A stretch of 64,000 bases of DNA from Reyranella sp. CPCC 100927 (lineage in GTDB: Bacteria > Pseudomonadota > Alphaproteobacteria > Reyranellales > Reyranellaceae): assembly GCF_007859315.1 (NCBI RefSeq), contig NZ_VOHA01000009.1:1-64000 (forward strand). Reading direction: 5' to 3'. Made by a program: the position numbers and the translations under genes. Position 1 is the stretch's first letter. Every line of letters begins with the position of its first letter. This document shows, in pieces, positions 37,164-48,180 of the stretch. The notes beneath the pieces are model-generated. The model ran no database searches and was not told the origin of the DNA. It was given only the letters and a program-made list of their open reading frames with translations.

Positions 37164-38012
37164 ATGGTGTCATCCGCCGCCGCAACAGTGCCAAGCCATC
37201 CAGCCGGCTCGATCGATCTGGAGGCGCTCAAGGCCCGCCAGCAGGGGGCATGGTCGTCCGGCGACTACGCGATCGTCGGCACGACCCTGCAGATCGTCGG
37301 CGAGGCTTTGTGCGAGGCCCTTGATGTCCGTGCCGGGCAGACAGTGCTCGACGTGGCGGCCGGCAACGGCAATGTCTCGCTCGCCGCGGCACGCCGGGGG
37401 TGCGATGTGATCGCCACCGACTACGTGCCGGCGCTGCTCGACCGCGCCCGCGAACGGGCCCAGGCCGAACGGCTCAACATCCAGTTCCGCGAGGCTGATG
37501 CCGAGGCGTTGCCGTTCCCGACGGGCAGCTTCGATGCCGTCGTCTCGACCTTCGGGGTCATGTTCACGGCCGATCATGACCGCGCTGCCGCCGAGCTGGT
37601 CCGCGTCTGCAAGCCCGGCGGCAAGATCGGCATGGCCAACTGGACGCCGGAGGGCTTCATCGGCCAGCTGTTCAAGACGATCGGCAAGCACCTGCCGCCG
37701 CCACCCGGCGCCAAGTCGCCGGCGTTGTGGGGAACGCCCGCACGGCTTGCCGAGATGTTCGAGCCGCAGGCGGCATCGATCAAGGCGGAGCGCCGGCATT
37801 TCGTGTTCCGGTATCGCTCGCCGGAGCAGTGGCTGGACGTATTCAGGAACTACTACGGACCGGTCCTGAAGACGTTTGCGGCCCTGCAGCCGCCGGCACA
37901 GGCAGCACTTCAACAGGATCTCCTGTCGCTGGTTGGGCAGTTCAACCGCTCCGGAGACGCAACCATGGTGGTCCCGGGTGAATACCTCGAGGTCGTCGTC
38001 ACGCGTCGGTGA
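37164..38012 (+). CDS. SAM-dependent methyltransferase (UbiE/COQ5-like)
   Basis: The product is 282 aa. The class I SAM motif is VLDVAAGNGNVSLAAA near residue 62, followed by an acidic D in CDVIATDYVPALLDRARERA, then EADAEALPFPTGSFDAVVSTFGVMF (motif II/post) and VRVCKPGGKIGMANWTPEGF. Substrate unknown; the C-terminal half has PPPPGAKSPALWGTPARLAEMF as in small-molecule methylases. ATG 37164 follows CGGAG; a start 21 bases upstream is possible. It is divergent from the BTAD regulator and followed by an alpha/beta hydrolase gene 94 bases downstream. Confidence 0.9.
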   Translation: MVSSAAATVPSHPAGSIDLEALKARQQGAWSSGDYAIVGTTLQIVGEALCEALDVRAGQTVLDVAAGNGNVSLAAARRGCDVIATDYVPALLDRARERAQAERLNIQFREADAEALPFPTGSFDAVVSTFGVMFTADHDRAAAELVRVCKPGGKIGMANWTPEGFIGQLFKTIGKHLPPPPGAKSPALWGTPARLAEMFEPQAASIKAERRHFVFRYRSPEQWLDVFRNYYGPVLKTFAALQPPAQAALQQDLLSLVGQFNRSGDATMVVPGEYLEVVVTRR

Positions 38013-38106
38013 CGCTGTCGCACGGCCGTCAGTACCCGACTATTGCCAAATGGGAGTATCGCCGCGGGCATGCCGCGGCGATCTTCCCCCCGTACAGGGA
38101 CGCATC

Positions 38107-38937
38107 ATGATCGACGATGAACGGGGTCGTATCGACTACGACGAAGGTGGCGAGGGACCGACGATCGTCCTGGTGCCCGGCTCCTGCAGCACCGGTGCGG
38201 CGTGGCGACCCATCGTCGCGCAGTGGCAGGGCGGCTTTCGCTGCGTGACAACCAGCCTGCTTGGCTACGGTGGCACGACCGAGCGCCGAACGCCCCAGGA
38301 CAGCGATATCGCCCGCGAAGCCGAGATCGTTGAAACGGTCATCCGACAGGCAGCGCGCCCGGTGCATCTCGTCGGTCATTCGTTCGGCGGCCTGGTTGCG
38401 CTCGCCGTCGCGCTGCGCAAGCGGGTGGCGCTACGGAGCCTGGTGATCGTCGAGGCGCCGGCTGCCGAACTGTTGCGGCATGCGGGACAGCACGAGGACT
38501 ATCGTGCGTTTCGCACGATGACCGATGCCTATTTCGAGGCGTTCGGCGCCGGCGACAGCGCGGCGATCGAGACCATGATCGATTTCTACGGCGGCGCCGG
38601 CACCTTTGCCGCCTGGCCGCCACGGGTTCGCCGCTACGCCATCGAAACGACGGCGGTCAACATCCTGGACTGGGCCAGCGCCTATGGTTTCGAACTGACA
38701 CCGGCAGCTCTGGCAAAGGTCGATGCGCCCGCCCTGGTCTTGTGGGGCGCTATCAGCCACCCGTCCGTGCAGCGCGCCAACGCGTTGTTGAGTCGATATA
38801 TACCCAATGCGTCGGGTATTCCGATCGCGGGGGCGGCGCACTTCATGACGTCCACGCATGCCCCTGACGTGGCCGGTGTCATCGCGCAGCACGTGGCGCG
38901 CATGGAACCGGCGCACCGTCCGATGGTCGATGCGTGA
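38107..38937 (+). CDS. Alpha/beta hydrolase
   Basis: The product is 276 aa. It has the fold landmarks: the oxyanion strand IVLVPGSCSTGAAWRPIV, the nucleophile elbow GHSFGG near residue 90, a late Asp candidate near LVLWGAISHP, and a catalytic His in GAAHFMTS near 245. The substrate is not evident. AGGGA lies 6-10 bases before ATG 38107. It follows the methyltransferase on the same strand. Its stop codon abuts the 3' end of selO with no intergenic base. Confidence 0.9.
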   Translation: MIDDERGRIDYDEGGEGPTIVLVPGSCSTGAAWRPIVAQWQGGFRCVTTSLLGYGGTTERRTPQDSDIAREAEIVETVIRQAARPVHLVGHSFGGLVALAVALRKRVALRSLVIVEAPAAELLRHAGQHEDYRAFRTMTDAYFEAFGAGDSAAIETMIDFYGGAGTFAAWPPRVRRYAIETTAVNILDWASAYGFELTPAALAKVDAPALVLWGAISHPSVQRANALLSRYIPNASGIPIAGAAHFMTSTHAPDVAGVIAQHVARMEPAHRPMVDA

Positions 38938-40458
38938 TCAGGTGCCGCAGAACGTCTGCTGCACCACCTCGTGCGGCTCTGGCGGCTGTGCGTAGTGCGC
39001 CAAGCGTGGCTGGTCGTCGTACGGCTGCGCGAGAACCGTGAGCAGTTCTTCCAGCGGCTTAAAATCCTGGTTGGTCTGCGCCGCGGCGATCACCGCCTCG
39101 ACCCGATGGTTGCGTGGGATGAAAGCCGGATTGGCGGCGCGCATGTCGGCCTGGATGGCGGCGGCCGCGCGGCCTTCCCTGGCCAGCCGCTGTCGCCATT
39201 GCACTGCCCACGCATCGAACGCCGCCGGATCGGCGAACAAGCTGCGCACGGCTGCCATGGCGGTCGGGTCATCATCGACACAATCGCCCAGGCGCCGGAA
39301 CGTCAGCGTGAAGTCAGTCGACTGTGCGGCCATCACGGTCAGGAGCTCCTGGGCCAGCGCCATGTCGCCATCGTGCGCCTGCGCCAGGCCAAGCTTGCGC
39401 CGCAAGCCGGCCAGCCAGGCCGACTCGAACCGGGCCGGGTACGTGTCGATCGCCGCCTGCGCCGTGGCGACAGCGGCGTCCTCGCTGTCGCCCAGCAGCG
39501 GCAGCAGCGCTTGCGCCAGGCGCACGAGGTTCCAGTGCGCAATGCGTGGCTGGTTGCCATAGGCATAGCGGCCACCGGCGTCGATCGAGCTGTAGACGGT
39601 CCCCGGGTGGTAGGTGTCCATGAAGGCACAGGGGCCGTAGTCGATGGTTTCACCCGCGATCGACATGTTGTCGGTGTTCATCACGCCATGGATGAAGCCG
39701 ATCAACTGCCAGCTGGCGACGAGTGCCGCCGTGCGCTCGATCACGGCATCGAGCAGGGCGCGATACGGTTGCGCTGCCTGCGGATAGAGCCTGTCGATCA
39801 CATAGTCGGCCAGCAGGCGAACGCCGTCCACGTCGCCGCGGCTGGCGAAGAACTGGAACGTGCCGATCCGGACGTGACTGCGGGCCACGCGCGTGAGCAC
39901 GGCGCCCGGCAGCAATCCCTGGCGGAAGATCTGCTCGCCCGTGGTCACGGCCGCCAGCGAGCGGGTGGTCGCGACCCCGAGGGCAGCCATCGCCTCGCTG
40001 ATGATGTACTCGCGCAGCACCGGGCCCAGCACGGCACGGCCGTCGCCCGAGCGAGAGAAGGGGGTGCGTCCGGCACCCTTGAGCTGGATGTCATAGCGTA
40101 CGCCCTGACGATCGATCACTTCGCCCAGCAGCAATGCGCGGCCATCACCGAGCTGCGGCACCCAGTTGCCGAACTGATGCCCGGCATAGGCCATGGCCAG
40201 CGGGTCGGCACCCAGCGGCAGCCGGTTGCCCGCGAGGATCTCGACACCCGATGGTGCCGCGAGCGCCTCCGGGTCAAGGCTCAGCGCCTGGGCCAGCACG
40301 CGGTTCAGTTTGACGAGCTGCGGTTGGGGGACCGGCGTCGGCGCCAGCCGTGCGAAGAACCGGTCCGGCAGGCGCGCATAGCTGTTGTCGAACGGGAACA
40401 GCGCGACGGGCGATGATCCAGCCGGATTCGTGGGCGCAAGGGCAGGGGCGTCAACCAT
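38938..40458 (-). CDS. selO: SelO (YdiU) protein adenylyltransferase
   Basis: The product is 506 aa, normal for SelO. The pseudokinase motifs are intact: QLKGAGRTPFSRSGDGRAVLGP near residues 125-145, GVMNTDNMSI with the catalytic Asp near 262, and DYGPCAFMD near 274. It ends FCGT, retaining the C-terminal Cys region typical of bacterial SelO. SelO transfers AMP to Ser/Thr/Tyr of redox proteins and is linked to oxidative stress in Escherichia coli. It follows the rhodanese gene by 9 bases and is the last gene of the pump operon, an unusual pairing. Confidence 0.96.
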   Translation of the reverse strand: MVDAPALAPTNPAGSSPVALFPFDNSYARLPDRFFARLAPTPVPQPQLVKLNRVLAQALSLDPEALAAPSGVEILAGNRLPLGADPLAMAYAGHQFGNWVPQLGDGRALLLGEVIDRQGVRYDIQLKGAGRTPFSRSGDGRAVLGPVLREYIISEAMAALGVATTRSLAAVTTGEQIFRQGLLPGAVLTRVARSHVRIGTFQFFASRGDVDGVRLLADYVIDRLYPQAAQPYRALLDAVIERTAALVASWQLIGFIHGVMNTDNMSIAGETIDYGPCAFMDTYHPGTVYSSIDAGGRYAYGNQPRIAHWNLVRLAQALLPLLGDSEDAAVATAQAAIDTYPARFESAWLAGLRRKLGLAQAHDGDMALAQELLTVMAAQSTDFTLTFRRLGDCVDDDPTAMAAVRSLFADPAAFDAWAVQWRQRLAREGRAAAAIQADMRAANPAFIPRNHRVEAVIAAAQTNQDFKPLEELLTVLAQPYDDQPRLAHYAQPPEPHEVVQQTFCGT

Positions 40459-40467
40459 AGGAAAGAC

Positions 40468-40785
40468 CTAGTACCGCGGCATGTCGGAATCAACCAGCCG
40501 GGCCCACGCGTCGATGCCGCCGGCGAGGTTCACGGCGTTGTCGAAGCCGTTGCGCTGCAGGAATGCCGTCACAGTGGCGCTGCGCACACCATGGTGGCAG
40601 AGGACGACCAGCGGCTGGTCCTGTGGCAGTGTCTCCAGCTGTCCCGGGATCTGCTGCATGGGGATGCACAGGCTCCCCGTGATGACGCAGATCGCCACTT
40701 CCGGCGGCTCGCGCACGTCGAGGACGACGTGCGGCGTGCCGTCATGGCGCAGTCGTGCCAGGGTGGCGACATCGATCTCCGACAT
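40468..40785 (-). CDS. Single-domain rhodanese (GlpE-like sulfurtransferase)
   Basis: The product is 105 aa with one rhodanese domain: LDVREPPEVAICVITGSLCIP, then the active loop CHHGVRSA with Cys 63 as the persulfide carrier, and ending GGIDAWARLVD. A six-residue loop fits sulfur rather than phosphate chemistry. The ATG at 40783-40785 shares its A with the pump's TGA (TGATG); a GTG one codon earlier is possible. It is coupled to the RND pump before and to selO after, which points to a thiol or redox stress function for the operon. Confidence 0.92.
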   Translation of the reverse strand: MSEIDVATLARLRHDGTPHVVLDVREPPEVAICVITGSLCIPMQQIPGQLETLPQDQPLVVLCHHGVRSATVTAFLQRNGFDNAVNLAGGIDAWARLVDSDMPRY

Positions 40786-43700
40786 CACGGGCCGCTCGGC
40801 TGAGGTTGGGGTGCGTCCGCGTCAGGTGGTGGCGGCGGTGCATCGTCGGATGCTGCAGCCTTCGGCGGCCGTTTGGCGAACAGGCCGCGCACCACGACGT
40901 AGAAGACCGGAGTGAAGACGAGGCCAAAGAACGTCACGCCCAGCATGCCGAAGAACACCGCGGTGCCTAGCGACTGACGCATCTCGGCGCCGGCACCCGT
41001 GGCGATCGCCAGCGGCACGACGCCGAGGATGAAGGCGAAGGACGTCATCAGGATCGGCCGCAACCGGGTGCGGGCGGCCTCGACGGCGGCCGTGAAGCGG
41101 TCCTGTCCCTCGGCTTCAGCCTGGCGTGCGAACTCGACGATGAGAATGGCGTTCTTAGCCGCCAGGCCCACCAGCACGACAAAGCCGACCTGAACCAGGA
41201 TGTTGACGTCCATGCCGCGCAGGAGAATGCCGCTAACGGCCGCCAACAGGCACATTGGTACGATCAGGATCACCGCCAGCGGCAAGGACCAGCTTTCGTA
41301 CTGCGCTGCCAGCAGCAGAAAGACGAAGACCGCGGCGGCCACGAAAACCAGCAGGCCGGAATTGCCCGCGAGCTTTTCCTGCAGGGCGAGTTCGGTCCAC
41401 TCGAAGCTGAAACCGTCGGGCAGTTCACTGGCGGCCAGGCGCTCCATGGTTGCCAGTGACTGGCCGGTCGAGCGGCCAGGCGCCGCAGTGCCCTGCAACT
41501 CGGCGGCGGGATAAAGATTGTAGCGCGGCACCCGGTAGGCACCGGTCAAATCGCGGAACGTGGCGACGGCGCCGATCGGCACCATCTCACCGGCGTCGTT
41601 GCGCGTCTTGAGGTTGGCGATGGCGTGCAGATCCTGGCGGAACTGGCCATCGGCCTGGGCCGTAACGCGATAGGTGCGGCCCAACAGATTGAACTCGTTG
41701 ACGAAAGATGAGCCGACATAGATCTCCAGGGTCTCGAATACACGGCTGGCCGGTACGCCCAGGATCTCGGATTGGACTCGGTCGATATCTGCGTAGATCT
41801 TGGGTGTCCGCGTGTTGAAGAGCGAGAACAGCCCCGCCACGTCGCCCGACTGCGCAGCCGCCTGGCTGAGGGCCTGCACCGCCGCGGCCAGCGCCTCCGG
41901 TCCGCGGCCGCGCTGATCCTGGACCATCATCTTGAAACCGCCGGCGTTGCCGATGCCGCGCACCGACGGCGGTTTGATGACGATGATGAACGCCTCCTGG
42001 AAGGCGCCCAGCCGCCGCTGCAACTCGGCCATGATCTGATCTTGGGTGATGCCGGTCTTGGCTCGTTCCTCGAAGCTCTTCTCCACCACGAAGATCGCGC
42101 CGGCATTGGAGGCGTTGGTGAAGGTGGCACCGTCGAAGCCGGCGAAGGCGGCCAGCGACTCCACCCCGGGGATCTGCATGATCTCCTTGGCGGCGCGGCG
42201 CACCACCTCGTCGGTGCGGCCCAGCGACGCGCCCGGCGGCAGCTGGAACACAGTGATCAGGTAGCCCTGGTCCTGTTGCGGGATGAACCCGGTCGGTGCC
42301 CGCCCGAACTGCCAACCCGTCAGACCCAGCAGACCGACATAGACGGCGAGCACAACCGCGGTGAGCCGGACCAGCCGCGCCGTCGTGCGGCCGTAGAATG
42401 ATGCGAGGCGATCGAAGCCGCGGTTGAACCAGTCGAAGAAGGCGATGAACGGCCGCGTCAGGGGTGACGGCGTCGCATGGGCCTGGTGCGGCTTGAACAG
42501 GATGGCGCACAGCGCCGGGCTCAGGGTCAACGAAACAAAGCACGAGATCAGAGTGGCGGCCGCGATGGTAACGGCGAACTGGCGGAAGAACTGGCCGGAG
42601 ATGCCGGGGATGAAGGCGGCCGGGATGAACACCGCCGACAGCACGATGGCGATGGCGATCAGCGCGCCCCCGACCTCGTCCATGGTTTCGTGCGCCGCGT
42701 CGCGCGGGCTCATGCCGTTGCGCAGGTTGCGCTCGACGTTCTCGACCACGACGATGGCGTCGTCGACCACGATGCCGATCGCCAGCACCAGGCCGAACAG
42801 TGACAGGTTGTTGAGCGAGAAGCCCATCGCCGCCATCACCGCGAAGGTGCCGATCAGCGAGATCGGGATGGCGATGATCGGGATCAGCGAGGCGCGCCAG
42901 GTCTGCAGGAACAGGATCACCACCAGCACGACCAGCACCACGGCCTCGAAGATGGTGTGCACCACGGCGTCGACCGATTGCTGGATGAACTCGGTCGGGT
43001 TGTACTTGATGTCGTAATGGAGGCCGGGCGGGAACGACTTCGCGAGCCGCTCCATCGTCGCCTTCAGGCGGCCGGCGGTCTCGAGCGCGTTGGAGCCGGG
43101 GCGCTGGAAGACCAGGAGCGGCAGAGCCTCGCGCTGCTCCAGGTAGCCGTTGGTCGTGTAGTCCTGGGCGCCCAGCTCAACCCGCCCGATGTCGCGCACA
43201 CGGGTCACGCGGCCATCGGGATCGTTGCGCACGATGATGTTCTCGAACTGCCGCGGATCCTGCAGACGGCCCAGCGCCTCGATGTTGAATTGGAACGCCG
43301 AAGGCCGCGGTATGGGCGGCTGGTTCAGCACGCCGGCCGAGACCTGCACGTTCTGGGCCCGCAACGCCGCTACCACTTCGCTCGCCGTCAGGCCGCGCGC
43401 GGCGATGCGATCGGGGTCGAGCCAGATCCGCATGGCGTAGTCGCGGGCGCTGAACACGCGCACGTCGCCGACGCCGTCGAGGCGGGCTAGCACGTCCTTG
43501 ATCTGCAGGGTGGCGTAGTTCGAGATGTAGAGCAGATCGCGGCTGGCATCGGGCGAGCTGAGATGGATCACCATCATCAGGTCGGGCGAGCTCTTGCGCA
43601 CCGTCACGCCGATGCGGCGCACCTCCTCGGGCAGGCGCGGCTCGGCGATGGCGACGCGGTTCTGCACCAGCACCTGCGCGGTGTCGAGGTTGGTGCCCAG

Positions 43701-43991
43701 CGTGAAAGTGATCTGGATCACGAGCTGGCCATCGCCGGTCGCCTGGCTCGAGACATAGAGCATGTTCTCGACGCCGTTGATCTCCTGCTCGATCGGTGTT
43801 GCCACCGTGTCGCTGATCACCTGGGCGGAGGCGCCGGGGTAGGAGGTGCGCACCTCGATCGTCGGCGGGGCGATATCGGGGAACTGCGCGACCGGCAGCG
43901 TGAAATACGCCGCACCACCGATGATGGTGATGAGGACGGAGAGAACGGTAGCGAAGATCGGATGGTCGATGAAAAAGTGCGTGAACCGCAT
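40785..43991 (-). CDS. RND efflux pump, AcrB/MexB (HAE1) type
   Basis: The product is 1068 aa with the twelve-helix, two-large-loop RND plan. The N-terminus is MRFTHFFIDHPIFATVLSVL, the proton-relay helix has GIVVDDAIVVVENVERNL with the Asp-Asp pair near residue 407, and a late conserved helix has GFVVLVGLAAKNAILIVEFA. It exports drugs or other amphiphiles with the adaptor encoded just upstream and a TolC-type channel that is not in the window. It starts 4 bases after the adaptor and is coupled to a rhodanese. The ATG at 43989-43991 is the conserved start. Confidence 0.95.
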   Translation of the reverse strand: MRFTHFFIDHPIFATVLSVLITIIGGAAYFTLPVAQFPDIAPPTIEVRTSYPGASAQVISDTVATPIEQEINGVENMLYVSSQATGDGQLVIQITFTLGTNLDTAQVLVQNRVAIAEPRLPEEVRRIGVTVRKSSPDLMMVIHLSSPDASRDLLYISNYATLQIKDVLARLDGVGDVRVFSARDYAMRIWLDPDRIAARGLTASEVVAALRAQNVQVSAGVLNQPPIPRPSAFQFNIEALGRLQDPRQFENIIVRNDPDGRVTRVRDIGRVELGAQDYTTNGYLEQREALPLLVFQRPGSNALETAGRLKATMERLAKSFPPGLHYDIKYNPTEFIQQSVDAVVHTIFEAVVLVVLVVILFLQTWRASLIPIIAIPISLIGTFAVMAAMGFSLNNLSLFGLVLAIGIVVDDAIVVVENVERNLRNGMSPRDAAHETMDEVGGALIAIAIVLSAVFIPAAFIPGISGQFFRQFAVTIAAATLISCFVSLTLSPALCAILFKPHQAHATPSPLTRPFIAFFDWFNRGFDRLASFYGRTTARLVRLTAVVLAVYVGLLGLTGWQFGRAPTGFIPQQDQGYLITVFQLPPGASLGRTDEVVRRAAKEIMQIPGVESLAAFAGFDGATFTNASNAGAIFVVEKSFEERAKTGITQDQIMAELQRRLGAFQEAFIIVIKPPSVRGIGNAGGFKMMVQDQRGRGPEALAAAVQALSQAAAQSGDVAGLFSLFNTRTPKIYADIDRVQSEILGVPASRVFETLEIYVGSSFVNEFNLLGRTYRVTAQADGQFRQDLHAIANLKTRNDAGEMVPIGAVATFRDLTGAYRVPRYNLYPAAELQGTAAPGRSTGQSLATMERLAASELPDGFSFEWTELALQEKLAGNSGLLVFVAAAVFVFLLLAAQYESWSLPLAVILIVPMCLLAAVSGILLRGMDVNILVQVGFVVLVGLAAKNAILIVEFARQAEAEGQDRFTAAVEAARTRLRPILMTSFAFILGVVPLAIATGAGAEMRQSLGTAVFFGMLGVTFFGLVFTPVFYVVVRGLFAKRPPKAAASDDAPPPPPDADAPQPQPSGP

Positions 43992-43995
43992 GACG

Positions 43996-45192
43996 TCATC
44001 CCGGCCGACGTTCGCCGGCACCTTTGATTTCGCCCGGCTGCGTCGTGACCTTGGCGCCGGGGCGTGCCCTTATCAGGCCGTTGATGATCACGCGATCCTC
44101 GGGCGTGAGGCCGGAGCGGATGATGCGCAGGCCGTCGTAGATCGGACCCTGGCGCACCATCTTCGGCGACACCACGCCTTCGGCGTTCACCGTCATGACG
44201 ATCTTCTGGGACTGGTCGGTCAGGATGGCGCTGTCGGGAATCAGGAGCGCCTTGTAGGGCTCGGAGCCCGGCAGGCGAATGCGGCCGAACTGTCCCGGTG
44301 TCAGGAAGCCATCGGCATTCGGAAAGACGGCGCGGGCACGGATGGTGCCGGCGCTGCGGTTCACCTGGTTGTCGATGAAGTTCAACTTGCCTTCGCGTGG
44401 CCAGTCGGGCTCATCGCGCAGGCGGGCGAAGACGGGGATGGAATCGCGGGTCGATTGCAGTTTGCCGGACTGCACCGCGCGCTGATAGGCGATGAAGTCG
44501 CCTTCGCTCATGTCGAACACGAAATAGATCGGATCGATCGACACGATGGTGGTGAGCAGCGTGTTGCCGCTGCCCGAGCCGCCGCTGACCAGATTGCCGT
44601 CGCTGACCTCGCGGCGGCCGATGCGGCCGCTGACCGGCGCCAGGATGCGGCTGAATTCGAGGTCCAGCTCGGCGGTGCGTACGGCTGCCTTGGCGATCTC
44701 GACCGCCGCGGTGGCCACGCGCTGCTCCTGCTGGCGTTCGTCGTAGGTGCTGGCGGCGACGAAATCGCGCCCGCGCAGTTCCGCGGCACGCGCCAGCTGC
44801 CGGGTCGCCAGGTCGACACGCGCTTCGGCCTGGGCGAGTTGGGCACGCGTCGAGGCCAGGGTCGCTTCGAAGGGGCGTGGATCGATGACGAAGAGCAGGT
44901 CGCCCTTCTTCACGATCTGTCCTTCCTCAAAATGATGCGACTGCAGATAGCCGCTGACCCGCGAGCGCAATTCGACCTGTTCGACAGCCGCAAATTGGCC
45001 GGTGAATTCGTCGTATTCGACGACCTCGCGCTGCAGGGGGACTGCCACCGTGACGGCCGGCGGCGTTTGCGGTGCCTGGGCGCCCGCGCTGCCGGGAAGC
45101 ATCGCTCCCAGCAGCAGGCCTAGCGCGCCGAATGTGGATCGCCATGCGGTACGGCGTGGCTGTGGGGAAACCCTTGGGTCGCGTCGCGCCAT
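43996..45192 (-). CDS. RND adaptor (membrane fusion protein), AcrA-like
   Basis: The product is 398 aa. An N-terminal signal-type segment (STFGALGLLLGAMLPGSAGAQA) precedes the mature part. The lipoyl halves read VELRSRVSGYLQSHHFEEGQIVKKGDLLFVIDPRPFEA and ILAPVSGRIGRREVSDGNLV, with a coiled-coil hairpin between (about 105-175), then beta-barrel and membrane-proximal domains to the end. No lipobox Cys is seen. It bridges the pump to the outer-membrane channel. It is the first gene of the adaptor-pump-rhodanese-selO operon; 217 bases of upstream DNA carry its promoter, with no regulator gene adjacent. Confidence 0.93.
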   Translation of the reverse strand: MARRDPRVSPQPRRTAWRSTFGALGLLLGAMLPGSAGAQAPQTPPAVTVAVPLQREVVEYDEFTGQFAAVEQVELRSRVSGYLQSHHFEEGQIVKKGDLLFVIDPRPFEATLASTRAQLAQAEARVDLATRQLARAAELRGRDFVAASTYDERQQEQRVATAAVEIAKAAVRTAELDLEFSRILAPVSGRIGRREVSDGNLVSGGSGSGNTLLTTIVSIDPIYFVFDMSEGDFIAYQRAVQSGKLQSTRDSIPVFARLRDEPDWPREGKLNFIDNQVNRSAGTIRARAVFPNADGFLTPGQFGRIRLPGSEPYKALLIPDSAILTDQSQKIVMTVNAEGVVSPKMVRQGPIYDGLRIIRSGLTPEDRVIINGLIRARPGAKVTTQPGEIKGAGERRPG

Positions 45193-45409
45193 CAAGGTTG
45201 CCTCGCTATCTGCCCAAAAGATCATCGGGGCACGGCGCAATGCGACAGCGGCGTTACGACAGGCATCGACGTCAGGCTTCGCGGCATACCACCTCCATTT
45301 GCGGCAAGCAACAAACCGGGGTGGGGCATCTGGCGGCCATGGCGGGCCTCGGTCATGTCGTCGTTCCTTGGATCGTGCCGGACGCAGGTAAGTTGCGTCC
45401 ATGCGCCGT

Positions 45410-46639
<1,230 letters not shown>

Positions 46640-46935
46640 GGTCGATCTTCCTTTTCACACCAGTGACGGCCAATGCCGCGACAAAGTCATCATCTGCGCG
46701 TCCCCTGCGCAGGGCATGCGGGGATGGACCGGCCGGTCCGTCCGTACTGTGCCATAGAGGGCGAGATCGGGGACATCACCTTGAAACCCATACGATTTGT
46801 AGGCCTAGTTCCCAGCCGCCCGATCCTGGCTGGTCCAAATCCCAGTGCCGCCGCAGGGCGATTCTCGGCTATGAAGAACCAAAGGTCGGGCCTCGACGCG
46901 GTCGAGGGGAGGGGCGGTCGAAACGCTTTGCACTC

Positions 46936-48180
46936 ATGATCAAAAAGCTTGTTCGCCCCCTGGTCCTGGTCACCGTCCTGGTGGTCGCCGCCGGCGCGGT
47001 GGCCATCGCGGTCATGCCGCGTTCGCAACAGCAATCCCAGCGTCCGACCGGGCGGCCAGGCGGTGACAGGCCGGTGCCGGTGCTGGCGGCGGCTGCCAGC
47101 GTCGCCGACGTGCCGGTGTACCTGGACGGCGTCGGGACAACCAAGGCGCTCAATACAGTCACCGTCCGGCCCCAGGTCGAGGGCAAGCTGATCAAGGTGC
47201 TCTTCAAGGAGGGTCAGGACGTCCAGCGCGGCTATGTGCTGGCCGAGATCGACCCGACCACCTACCAGGCCCAGCTCGACCAGGCGGTTGCTCTGAAGGC
47301 CCAGCATCAGGCCCAGCTCGCCAATGCCAGGATGGACGTCGAACGGTATGGGCAGCTGGCAAAACTGAACGCCGGCTCGCAACAGCAGGCCGACGCGGCG
47401 CGTGCCCAGGTGGCGCAGCTGGAAGCGCAGATCAAATCGGACGACGGGGCGATCGACAACGCCCGCGCCATCCTGGCCTACACCAAGATCGTGGCGCCCA
47501 TCGACGGCCGCACCGGCATCCGCCAGGTCGACGAAGGCAACATCGTGCGCGCCTCCGACACGACCGGTATCGTCGTGATCACACAGATCAAGCCGATCTC
47601 GGTGTTGTTCAGCCTGCCGCAGCAGGTCCTGGGCCAAGTCAACAAGGCGTTCGGCCAAGGTGCCTTGACCGTCGAGGCACTGGGTGCCGACGGCCGCACG
47701 GTCATCGACCGCGGCATCCTGCAGGTGGTCGACAACCAGGTCGACCAGACGACCGGCACGGTTCGCCTCAAGGCCGAATTTCCCAACCCCGACCTGCAGC
47801 TGTGGCCGGGCCAGTTCGTTGCCGTCCGCCTCCTGGTCTCGACCCTGAAGCAGGTGGTGGTCGTGCCCACGGCCGCCGTGCAGCGGGGTCCCAACGGCAC
47901 GTTCGCGTTCGTCATTCAGCAAGACAGCACCATCGCGCAACGGCCGGTGAACGTATCGCAGCAGGATGAAGCCCGGGCCGTCGTCACGAGCGGCCTGCAG
48001 CCCGGCGAGCAGGTTGTGACCAGCGGCTTCTCACGGCTGACCACCGGCGCGCGCGTATCCGTCTCGCAATCCAACGATGATGCCGCGCGACCGGTCGAAC
48101 CGCGCCGACCCGGCATCGGACAGTCCGAGGGTGGCGACGGACGCCGGCGCTCCGGCGGTAGCGGTGGCGCCAAGCCATGA
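46936..48180 (+). CDS. mdtA: MdtA-type RND adaptor protein
   Basis: The product is 414 aa. A membrane anchor is at residues 7-27 (RPLVLVTVLVVAAGAVAIAV). The lipoyl and hairpin parts read TVRPQVEGKLIKVLFKEGQDV and IVAPIDGRTGIRQVDEGNIV, close to Escherichia coli MdtA including the DTTGIVVITQIKPI stretch. The C-terminus ends in a 45-residue Gly/Arg/Ser-rich tail. It overlaps mdtB by 4 bases (ATGA). ATG 46936 is chosen because the anchor begins there; there is only a weak site upstream, and the open frame reaches 46663. It is divergent from the PLP enzyme gene. The 296-base gap 46640-46935 shows nothing else. Confidence 0.93.
   Translation: MIKKLVRPLVLVTVLVVAAGAVAIAVMPRSQQQSQRPTGRPGGDRPVPVLAAAASVADVPVYLDGVGTTKALNTVTVRPQVEGKLIKVLFKEGQDVQRGYVLAEIDPTTYQAQLDQAVALKAQHQAQLANARMDVERYGQLAKLNAGSQQQADAARAQVAQLEAQIKSDDGAIDNARAILAYTKIVAPIDGRTGIRQVDEGNIVRASDTTGIVVITQIKPISVLFSLPQQVLGQVNKAFGQGALTVEALGADGRTVIDRGILQVVDNQVDQTTGTVRLKAEFPNPDLQLWPGQFVAVRLLVSTLKQVVVVPTAAVQRGPNGTFAFVIQQDSTIAQRPVNVSQQDEARAVVTSGLQPGEQVVTSGFSRLTTGARVSVSQSNDDAARPVEPRRPGIGQSEGGDGRRRSGGSGGAKP

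Noticed and set aside
38971-40416. A 481-codon plus-strand frame opposite selO
   Set aside because: It is the antisense shadow of selO, with Arg/Gln/His-rich translation and no motif.
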